64,000 nucleotides of DNA from Leptobrachium leishanense (taxonomy: Eukaryota > Chordata > Amphibia > Anura > Megophryidae), in the NCBI GenBank assembly GCA_009667805.1, contig CM019067.1:69644997-69708996 (forward strand), in the 5' to 3' direction. Positions 56,985-64,000 of the stretch are shown piece by piece. Below the pieces are notes generated by a model that saw nothing but the letters and a program-made list of their open reading frames with translations, made no database searches and had not been told where the DNA came from. The stretch's first letter is position 1. Each line of letters opens with the position of its first letter. The position numbers and the translations under genes are program-made.

Positions 56985-57225
56985 GTCCTCTAATCAGGCC
57001 CTGTAGAGGGCAGCCCGCCGGGGCCTCCCAAGGATCCCTTGAAGAGCATGCTGCTGCTGGATGACAGAGCTGTGACTGTGCGCGCAGGTGGGCCGGGTGT
57101 ATGTGGCAGAGAGGTGGCGCAGGGAGGGAGCCACTGCACCTGCGGCCACGGCAGACCCCCCCCACAACCAGGATCCAGGGAGCCTCCGCTGACTGACCAC
57201 CAGGCTAAGGTAAGGCGACACATTT
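56985..57225 (+). other. GC-rich exon-like module, copy B
   Basis: Counterpart of 26200-26485, with shared phrases (ctctaatcaggc, tgtagagggcagcc, agggagggagccactgcacc, aggatccaggga, ccaccaggctaaggtaaggc). The candidate start is ACG here and the following frame is shifted, while the splice-donor-like aaggtaagg is retained. Confidence 0.45.
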
Positions 57226-57616
57226 CTAAAAAAAATAAAATCCGAGGACATTTTTAAATGTCCCAAGGAACATAAAATAAAACTTTTTTTTTTCTTTCTT
57301 TCTAATACTCACCTGATTCCTGGATCCACCAACAAGCGCAGCCTCCCGTCTCCCACGCTGTTAGATGCTGCATATACCGGCGCGCTCTGTGAAGTTTCTG
57401 AGAAGATACGCTATTAGTGTAGAGGGAGCGATGCAAAATGCGCAGCCAACTTCCCCGCTACACTAATAGAGTATCTTCTCAGAAACTGCACACAGCGCAC
57501 CGGTTAAAGCTAGCATCAGACTGTAGAGGTGCTGCTTGGCAGTGTGAGGATTCATATGCTGCATTAATTCTTCTTCTTACAAATTTGGTTACTTAAACCG
57601 TTTGCATCTGGATTGT
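57226..57616. other. hAT interior without recognised content
   Basis: It contains inverted words around cgctattagtgtag and ctacactaatagagt (57409-57475), which form a possible hairpin. No gene. Confidence 0.4.
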
Positions 57617-57838
57617 AATATTGTGACATCCAGGGCCCTGGGTGGTGATCAGAGGGGCCCCCCGGACGTATAGTGCTGCCAGCTGGCCGAATGCCAGGAG
57701 CTCCGGTGGCACCCGGCACAGCTGTGAGTGATCAGGGGGCAGGGAGCGGAGTGATGACGCGGAGCCGCCGGAACCTTTAAATCAGGAGCGCGTGCTTACA
57801 CCTCGCCTTGCTGTGGAGTTTCATTCCTGCATCGCTAG

Positions 57839-58388
57839 TGTAAGGACCGTACTACGGGTTGTGTAGCAGGTTGAGGTTGTGAGCCCAGGATGCAGTGATG
57901 AGGCAGGTTTAAGGATAAACAAAGAGTGTTTATTATAAATAAACACCGTGGCATGGGATCAGACAAGGTAACAGAAATAGAGACGTCAGGGTTCAGCAAG
58001 GGGTCTGGTACACGGGGAGTCTTAGATGGGGGGAGGCAGAGGAGGAGCAGGATGGAAGGGTACCGGTGTATGAAGTAATGAATGTCCAGAATAAAGCAGA
58101 GGATCCTTGGAGTCTTTGGTAGAGAGTTTCAGGAGGTCTCAGGGAGCTTTGGCAGATTGGTCTAGCAGACAGGAACTTCATTGAATGTGGAAGTGAAGGG
58201 TTGAGGGTGGGGACTCCCTTATATGAAGGGCTAATCAAGGAGGATAAAGGGCAGGTTTGGATCCAGGGTCAGGACGTCAAAATGAGGAAGGTGCATTGTT
58301 CATACCAGAGCCTTGAAATCTGCAGGGGACATGCAGGATGTGAAACCAAAAGGGGGCGCCAGGGGGTGAGGGCCTCCAGGACCTTACA
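57839..58388 (-). repeat. 3' LTR of the Gag-only element
   Basis: Starts tgtaaggacc and ends ccaggaccttaca as written on the plus strand. No differences from the other LTR were noticed on reading. Small frames inside (57993-58238) recur identically at 60329-60574. Confidence 0.93.
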
Positions 58389-58570
58389 GAGCCCCCCCTC
58401 TAAGGGCCGGACTCCGAACGGCCCAGGGTCTTCACTGACGGCAGTCAACGAGCTCGGCAGAAGTGGATCATCCGGCTGCCTGTATACTGATGGCACACGG
58501 GCGTCAAAAACCAGGGCCTGTAGTATCAGCTGGTTCTCCTGGACGTCCCGTACATGTTGGGACAGGGCGG

Positions 58571-60130
58571 CTATCTGGCCAACGAAGCCTGCCAGTGTAC
58601 CCACCATCCAAGCAATCTCGGACTGGCTGGACTTGGAGGTGACTTCGGAGAGGGTCGGTGGGGCAGTGCCCGTGGAATGGACCGGCGGGGCAGCGCCCGT
58701 GGAATGGACCGGCGGGGCAGCGCCCGTGGAATGGACCGGCGGGGCAGCGCCCTTGGCGATCTCCTTGGCACTGCACGGCTCTGCGGCAGCGTTGGGCGAC
58801 GAGGGGACCGGCGGGGCGGCAGCGTTGGGCGACGAGGGGACCGGCGGGGCGGCAGCGTTGGGCGACGAGGGGACCGGCGGGGCGGCAGCGTTGGGCGACG
58901 AGGGGACCGGCGGGGCGGCAGCAGCGGCTGGAGAATCTGCGATGTGCAGGGCAGCAGCGGCTGGAGAATCTGCGATGTGCAGGGCAGCAGCGGCTGGAGA
59001 ATCTGCGATGTGCAGGGCAGCAGCGGCTGGAGAATCTGCGATGTGCAGGGCAGCAGCGGCTGGAGAATCTGCGATGTGCAGGGCAGCAGCGGCTGGAGAA
59101 TCTGCGATGTGCAGGGCAGCAGCGGCTGGAGAATCTGCGATGTGCAGGGCAGCAGCGGCTGGAGAATCTGCGATGTGCAGGGCAGCAGCGGCTGGAGAAT
59201 CTGCGATGTGCAGGGCAGCAGCGGCTGGAGAATCTGCGATGTGCAGGGCAGCAGCGGCTGGAGAATCTGCGATGTGCAGGGCAGCAGCGGCTGGAGAATC
59301 TGCGATGTGCAGGGCAGCAGCGGCTGGAGAATCTGCGATGTGCAGGGCAGCAGCGGCTGGAGAATCTGCGATGTGCAGGGCAGCAGCGGCTGGAGAATCT
59401 GCGATGTGCAGGGCAGCAGCGGCTGGAGAATCTGCGATGTGCAGGGCAGCAGCGGCTGGAGAATCTGCGATGTGCAGGGCAGCAGCGGCTGGAGAATCTG
59501 CGATGTGCAGGGCAGCAGCGGCTGGAGAATCTGCGATGTGCAGGGCAGCAGCGGCTGGAGAATCTGCGATGTGCAGGGCAGCAGCGGCTGGAGAATCTGC
59601 GATGTGCAGGGCAGCAGCGGCTGGAGAATCTGCGATGTGCAGGGCAGCAGCGGCTGGAGAATCTGCGATGTGCAGGGCAGCAGCGGCTGGAGAATCTGCG
59701 ATGTGCAGGGCAGCAGCGGCTGGAGAATCTGCGATGTGCAGGGCAGCAGCGGCTGGAGAATCTGCGATGTGCAGGGCAGCAGCGGCTGGATAGGTACCGG
59801 TTTCTCCAACAATTTCTTTGCTGGCTCGACAGGTGCAGGCTTGATCTGAACAGGCTTTGCAATAACAGGTTTAGAAAAACTTTTTGTACCTGGCTTAGGT
59901 GGGCGTAGCGGGCAGGCCGAGATCTGATGCAAGGGACCCCCACAGTAGAAACAGAGGTCTAGCGCCCTCCTTCTTGCCTTTTCTTTTGGGGTCAGCGGTC
60001 CTCTGGCTCCCTCCGTAGCTGGAACGCGCAGCTTAGATGAGGTGCCCCTTGGGTCTTTCTGCACATAATCCAGCAGGGAGTTTAGATACTGCTGGATCTT
60101 CAGGAAGGCATCTTTTAAGTTTTCCCCCAT
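58571..60130 (-). CDS. Short Gag with zinc knuckle and repeat tail
   Basis: The likely start is the ATG at 60130 (MGENLKDAFLKIQQYLNSLL); an ATG at 60172 abuts the LTR and would add 14 residues. About 519 aa. Residues 1-60 resemble the Gag N-terminus of gypsy/Sushi-type elements. Then comes LTPKEKARRRALDLCFYC and a CCHC zinc knuckle (CFYCGGPLHQISACPL), the expected RNA-binding motif. The usual capsid-sized middle is missing. The remainder is low-complexity: about 26 repeats of PLLPCTSQILQ, four of an 11-residue RRSPRRPTLPP unit, then about three of the 9-residue ALPRRSIPR. The frame stays open because every repeat is a multiple of three. Whether it makes particles is unknown. Confidence 0.7.
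   Translation of the reverse strand: MGENLKDAFLKIQQYLNSLLDYVQKDPRGTSSKLRVPATEGARGPLTPKEKARRRALDLCFYCGGPLHQISACPLRPPKPGTKSFSKPVIAKPVQIKPAPVEPAKKLLEKPVPIQPLLPCTSQILQPLLPCTSQILQPLLPCTSQILQPLLPCTSQILQPLLPCTSQILQPLLPCTSQILQPLLPCTSQILQPLLPCTSQILQPLLPCTSQILQPLLPCTSQILQPLLPCTSQILQPLLPCTSQILQPLLPCTSQILQPLLPCTSQILQPLLPCTSQILQPLLPCTSQILQPLLPCTSQILQPLLPCTSQILQPLLPCTSQILQPLLPCTSQILQPLLPCTSQILQPLLPCTSQILQPLLPCTSQILQPLLPCTSQILQPLLPCTSQILQPLLPCTSQILQPLLPPRRSPRRPTLPPRRSPRRPTLPPRRSPRRPTLPPRRSPRRPTLPQSRAVPRRSPRALPRRSIPRALPRRSIPRALPRRSIPRALPHRPSPKSPPSPASPRLLGWWVHWQASLAR
58657..58752. repeat. 27-bp tandem repeat, 3.5 units
   Basis: The unit begins ggcggggcagcgcccgtgg and recurs at 58657 (two differences), 58684, 58711 and partly at 58738. 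It encodes 9-residue repeats of Gag on the minus strand. Confidence 0.92.
58786..58917. repeat. 33-bp tandem repeat, 4 units
   Basis: The unit begins gcagcgttgggcgacgaggg; copies start at 58786, 58819, 58852 and 58885 and end exactly where the next array begins. Confidence 0.93.
58918..59790. repeat. 33-bp tandem repeat, 26 identical units
   Basis: The unit begins gcagcagcggctggagaatc and ends tgcagg. 26 full copies run 58918-59775, followed by a partial copy. I saw no variant unit. None of the frames read through the unit contains a stop, which explains the five overlapping long open frames on both strands here. Confidence 0.95.
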
Positions 60131-60174
60131 GGTGTATATCACTGCGGGCTCACAGGTTGTTGACTTCCACATTC

Positions 60175-60724
60175 TGTAAGGACCGTACTACGGGTTGTGT
60201 AGCAGGTTGAGGTTGTGAGCCCAGGATGCAGTGATGAGGCAGGTTTAAGGATAAACAAAGAGTGTTTATTATAAATAAACACCGTGGCATGGGATCAGAC
60301 AAGGTAACAGAAATAGAGACGTCAGGGTTCAGCAAGGGGTCTGGTACACGGGGAGTCTTAGATGGGGGGAGGCAGAGGAGGAGCAGGATGGAAGGGTACC
60401 GGTGTATGAAGTAATGAATGTCCAGAATAAAGCAGAGGATCCTTGGAGTCTTTGGTAGAGAGTTTCAGGAGGTCTCAGGGAGCTTTGGCAGATTGGTCTA
60501 GCAGACAGGAACTTCATTGAATGTGGAAGTGAAGGGTTGAGGGTGGGGACTCCCTTATATGAAGGGCTAATCAAGGAGGATAAAGGGCAGGTTTGGATCC
60601 AGGGTCAGGACGTCAAAATGAGGAAGGTGCATTGTTCATACCAGAGCCTTGAAATCTGCAGGGGACATGCAGGATGTGAAACCAAAAGGGGGCGCCAGGG
60701 GGTGAGGGCCTCCAGGACCTTACA
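60175..60724 (-). repeat. 5' LTR of the Gag-only element
   Basis: Identical partner of 57839-58388. Immediately after it on the minus strand comes gaatgtgg; a primer-binding site would be expected to start with TGG, which is found 5 nt in, but I cannot name the tRNA. Confidence 0.92.
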
Positions 60725-61665
60725 GCTAGCTTACCGAATCAGTTTGTATACTTGTTACTTACCCTGCTTGTTCTGAGGACCCGATCTGTTGCTGGCTTTG
60801 CCTGCCATTTGACTATTCTCTCTGTATACTCCCTGCCTGTTCTGTTTGCATCCTGTTGCTACTGGTGTGTGCCGATTCTCACCATATACAGTAGCGCAGT
60901 ACAAGTGCCTAAACGTTGCTGACCCGGTTTTGTTATAACAACTACTCTCGCTCTGCGCCCCTGTCTGGTATATTCCACTGCTTGTTACTGCTGGTGCACT
61001 TCCATCCTGCCATATACTATAGCGCAGTACAAACATATATTGATCTCAGTCTGTGGTGTATATTGTTGGTGTGTCTCCCTGGCTTGTGTGGCCGAGGTTA
61101 TGTTTAGTGGGCCCGAGTCCCGACCATCCTAAGGATCGGAGGGTTAGAGGTCTGTTACCAGGGATCCTACCAGGGCTGTCCTGGGGAATCGTTACAAATA
61201 TGCAGTGAACGCCGCAGCAAATGTTAATGCTCATGCAATTTTAATGCACCTATTGTTACTTTCATCCAAAGCCTGCATAAATTTCACCATAATTTAGCCA
61301 AAAAATCACTAAACTTGTTCTGCGGATCCTAAAACGTTTCCTCTTTTCATACAGGCTGCCGCCCCAAGCAGTTGTTTATGAATAGATTAAAGGGAAACCA
61401 TTTACCATCATTTGAAATGTCATTTTTTTTCTTTTTAAATGTTTCTATACATCCTACAAATCTGCCACCTCACGGGCAGGTTATGGGGACCTCCTAGGCA
61501 CGATATTTGAAGGAATTTTTTTGTTTTTATTCTTAACTGTTATGTCATGGAAAAATCACTGTTCCTTTAAAAACTTTTTTTTAAAACTTTTTGTCCTTGT
61601 TTCTTGTCCCCCAGGGCACTACCCGGACCCCCATACACCTTTTATGGCAAATATCTTGCATGTAT

Positions 61666-62060
61666 GCTGAAAGGTATTTTAATATGATAGGTAGTGTGAA
61701 TCCACCCCCCCCATTATAAGTGTCAAACCCTGCAAGTCTTTTACTTGCATAGGATGTTAGCCTGTGGAATTTAGCCATTTCCTTTGTGTGCAGGAAGGGG
61801 TGTGTGAAATTGTATGCTAGAAAAATCCATCTCTGAATCAATATAGTAATTTTTGGCTCACTGTTGGTTAAACTCTGACGTAGAAATGTATCTGTATGCT
61901 GATTGGCTATAAGTTCTTTGAAATCTAATAAAAGACCTGTCTAAGGAAGGATATTTCAGACAGGACTGACGCTACATTGCTTTGTGGCCGATTTTATTGT
62001 CTCTCGCCATGGTGCAGCGCGGCGACCTGTTTTCAACTTTGATATATGAGAAGAAACTTG
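61666..62060 (+). other. Possible LTR-like region
   Basis: The order gattggctataagttct (promoter-like), then aatctaataaaagacctg (AATAAA), then cgattttattgtctctcgcc followed by atggtgcagcgcggcgacc recalls a retroviral-type R-U5 and a TGG-starting primer site. I found no second LTR, target duplication or gag, so this is weak. Confidence 0.2.
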
Positions 62061-64000
62061 AAAAAGGTTTATTGAAATTTCATAAATGGTAATTATTATA
62101 GGGAGTTTGTTTTGTTTGCTTTTTAATCCAAATTTATCAGTTGTCTGAAGTGGGATTTGCCATTCGAATGTATCCTTACATTTGCTTGTTCAGATTTTAC
62201 GAACCTGCCTCCAGGCTTGGTTTTTGTTTATTTTCCTTGACGTTAAAGCTATGGTTCAGAGCTTGTTGATTTTTTTTTTTTTTGGTGCAAGGTTGGACTC
62301 TTTGTCTTGGTTTGTTTTTGTCATTTTATGTATTGTAGTAAAGGAAAAATCGTTTGAGGACCTCACGTGTGTTTGAACTCGCCCGGTGTGCTGAGTATTT
62401 GTATATGCTGGAAATTGAACTCATAAAAAAAAGGAGAGATGTTTCTAGTTGTATTGTCTCCGTTCTGTGTCTATCTTGTACTTTAATTCTGGTGTTTCTG
62501 GGTCGTCCATATCTTGTAATTGTGAGAATTTTATTTTAATTGATTAGATTTTCATTTCTTCTCATATAGCAAAAATGATTATCTCCCATTGAGAGACAGT
62601 TTTTTCTTTTTCCTCTTATTTTTTTTATTTTCTTGCGCGCTGCTGCCATTTTTTCTTTATTTTTTTGCGGCATGTGTTTGCGCGCTGATTCTAAAGTATT
62701 TGCTAACTGTTTTTTTTCAGATTGCATGTTTGTTTTTGTTTTATATTTTATTTTGTTTCTTGCCATTGATTGCGTCTGTTTATTTAAATGTTTGTCTTTA
62801 CTATTAATATATGTGTTTATCTTTGATGTTTTGTTTTTCGTAGTTTTGATATTATGTTTTTTATATGTAATTTATGTATAGGGACTGTTCTTAAAACAGG
62901 TTGCTTTGTTTCAGTCTTTACTGCCTTGCCTCGTGTAAAAAAAAAAAAGAGGAACAGGAAATGGAGACAATAGGGCTTTACTTTTACAGTGACTTTCAAA
63001 AGCGCCTGCTAACTTTTTTTCTCTTTCTCATACATTCATTTTTTCTCTCTTTGTTCTTTTTTTATTTAATTAAAAAACTCTTTATTTGTAATGTATAATG
63101 TTATTATGTGTTTGTATAAGGATTTTTTTTCTTTGAATGCTAGTAGTCTTTTAGCAGTACAAGTTGGATAGTGGAATATGTAGTTATTTTTGTTGTTCTG
63201 TGAGTATCTATTTGGGATAATTGAACAGGATATACAAATGACATGTGTCTAATGCCTTGAAAGACTGTAGTAGCAGTTGAATTCTGGAGCTGTTAGTGCT
63301 TTATAAAACTGTAACTGTAACTGTTGTGGAATTGGGAGCGGTTTGAGTGCTTCGGCGTGCGTACAGTAGTGGAACAAAAGAAAGTAATTATGGGAGCTGG
63401 ATTTACTGTAAATGGATTATAAATTGATGTATGATATATATATATAAAAAAATTAGTGTATCAAGGTGATGGGCTCAAAGTTATACATTTTCCCAAGAGA
63501 GGCGTGGTCGGTTATTTTCCTCTGGTCTTTGTTTGAGTCCAGCACTAAGGGATTGACCACACCTTAATATAGGTTATATGTTTTGCCAAAATGGCTGACT
63601 GAGATCATTTACAGTGTTTGTAACTTGTATAATGGAATATATATATGTAGGTTCATGTTTGGTTGTTTGGAATCTACGAGGATGAAGTGATATAAAGCTG
63701 AAGGATTTGAGTGAAAGTTTAAAGGAAAGCGCCTACAGGTTTAGTAGCGCTGTACAAAGGAATTTAGGCAGATTTCAAATGAGAGAAGGTGGTTTTTTGG
63801 TTTTATTTTAGTTGACTAAGGGAGATGGAAGGTTGTAGTTTGGTATCTGAGTATTGTTTGATTGTTTTCTTTTTCTGCAGTGGTAGCCAGATGTCTAGTT
63901 TTATTTTTTTTGCTGTCTGATGTTTTTGTCTTTTGGTGTGAAGTGCAATAGCGTATAACTGTGCCTCTATTGAATATTCTTGGAGGGAATAAAACAGGTT
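62061..64000. other. T-rich non-coding stretch to the window end
   Basis: Open frames between 62182 and 63098 are rich in F, L and C because of T-runs and show no family motif. A TA repeat is at about 63435-63450. I see no gene or element boundary. Confidence 0.45.

Larger units (their letters stand above)
57834..60729 (-). mobile_element. Young Gag-only LTR retrotransposon
   Basis: 2,886 bp, 57839-60724. Two LTRs of 550 bp (57839-58388 and 60175-60724) look identical in the stretches I compared, with TGTAAGG...CCTTACA termini, and the 5-bp duplication gctag flanks the element. On the minus strand a polypurine tract (agaggggggctc) precedes the 3' LTR, complement of 58389-58400. LTRs hold a TATA-like atataaggga (near 58222) and AATAAA (near 57935) in minus orientation. 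The only coding capacity is a short Gag; protease, RT, RNase H and integrase are absent, so it needs another element for mobility. Confidence 0.93.
57617..61201 (+). mobile_element. Solo LTR, gypsy-like, split by a younger LTR element
   Basis: The LTR parts are 57622-57838 and 60730-61196 (start tgtgacatccaggg, end ggggaatcgttaca). The 5-bp target duplication is aatat (57617-57621, 61197-61201). It shares a gtgatgacgcggagccgccg promoter-side motif with the LTR at 37077. No internal gag-pol of its own remains. Confidence 0.85.
56693..61665. mobile_element. Ac-like hAT copy 5, truncated on the right
   Basis: The left end tagggatgggctgg is at 56694, followed by the cgaac-rich subterminal blocks. 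The right part, 61225-61665, matches the interior at 29250-29640 and 43400-43730 (cacctattgttactttcatc, ccgccccaagcagttg, tggcaaatatcttgcatgta) and stops before the terminus. The copy includes GC-rich module B and a solo LTR that itself holds a young LTR retrotransposon. Confidence 0.7.

Noticed and set aside
58918..59790. CRISPR-like array
   Set aside because: The repeats are contiguous 33-bp units without unique spacers, in a eukaryotic retrotransposon.
58201..59908. Long plus-strand frames of 416-530 codons
   Set aside because: They exist only because the tandem repeat unit lengths are multiples of three and lack stops. The retrotransposon signals (LTR polarity, polypurine tract, zinc knuckle) put the real coding strand on minus.
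58504..59943. Minus-strand 479-codon Cys/Arg/Ser-rich frame
   Set aside because: It is another frame of the same arrays and has no Gag N-terminus or zinc knuckle.
61860..62060. Endogenous retrovirus
   Set aside because: Only a promoter-poly(A)-primer-site-like order is visible; no second LTR, gag, pol or env frame. Kept as a weak note only.
62589..63098. Hydrophobic small proteins near the window end
   Set aside because: T-rich low-complexity sequence gives F/L/C-rich frames in several registers; no start context or conserved motif.

Overview
The window looks like intergenic DNA from a large vertebrate genome, most probably a frog or toad. The reasons are the mix of repeats: L1-type and L2-type LINEs, three distinct Tc1 families, Ac-like hAT, piggyBac-like and Harbinger-like non-autonomous DNA elements, a DIRS-like relic, gypsy-type solo LTRs, and hammerhead-ribozyme-bearing repeats. 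The species call is inference. I recognise no host protein-coding gene, rRNA or tRNA. Nearly every long reading frame belongs to a transposable element or is an accident of a tandem repeat.

Layout. 0-6 kb: a gypsy-like solo LTR (727-1633), an Ac-like hAT (2348-3556), a 5'-truncated retrocopy (3597-4082) and a short TIR element. 6.0-7.4 kb: a decayed DIRS-like element. 7.4-20.8 kb: a four-level nest. An old L1 (7380-20768) is split by a plus-strand L2. That L2 is split by a minus-strand L2 (11634-13635) and, 19 bp further on, by a nearly intact full-length L1 (13655-19408) with a perfect 19-bp target duplication. 20.9-22.3 kb: a LINE 3' tail split by a TTAA-flanked piggyBac-like element. 23-25 kb: a foldback element enclosing a telomere-like array, then a second long-TIR relic. 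26-29.6 kb: an Ac-like hAT fragment with a GC-rich exon-like module and a Tc1 with an intact 340-aa transposase sitting at the centre of a palindrome. 30.3-35.1 kb: two piggyBac-like copies, one split by another hAT and one internally inverted. 36.7-38.5 kb: a hAT relic split by a solo LTR. 40-41.6 kb: a second Tc1 with one frameshift. 42-43.9 and 51.9-55.6 kb: two copies of a composite Ac-like hAT in opposite orientation. 46.3-49.5 kb: hammerhead-ribozyme repeats split by a third Tc1. 57.6-61.2 kb: a solo LTR containing a very young LTR retrotransposon whose only protein is a short Gag expanded by minisatellites. 61.7-64 kb: AT-rich sequence with no gene that I can support.

There is no operon-like cooperation here. 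The informative relations are chronological: paralogous empty sites and target duplications order the insertions. The best leads are the two hammerhead relics whose predicted cut site coincides with the 5' end of their repeat unit, the Gag-only LTR element with 26 identical 33-bp repeats, the palindrome-loaded piggyBac-like family, and the telomere-like array inside a foldback element.
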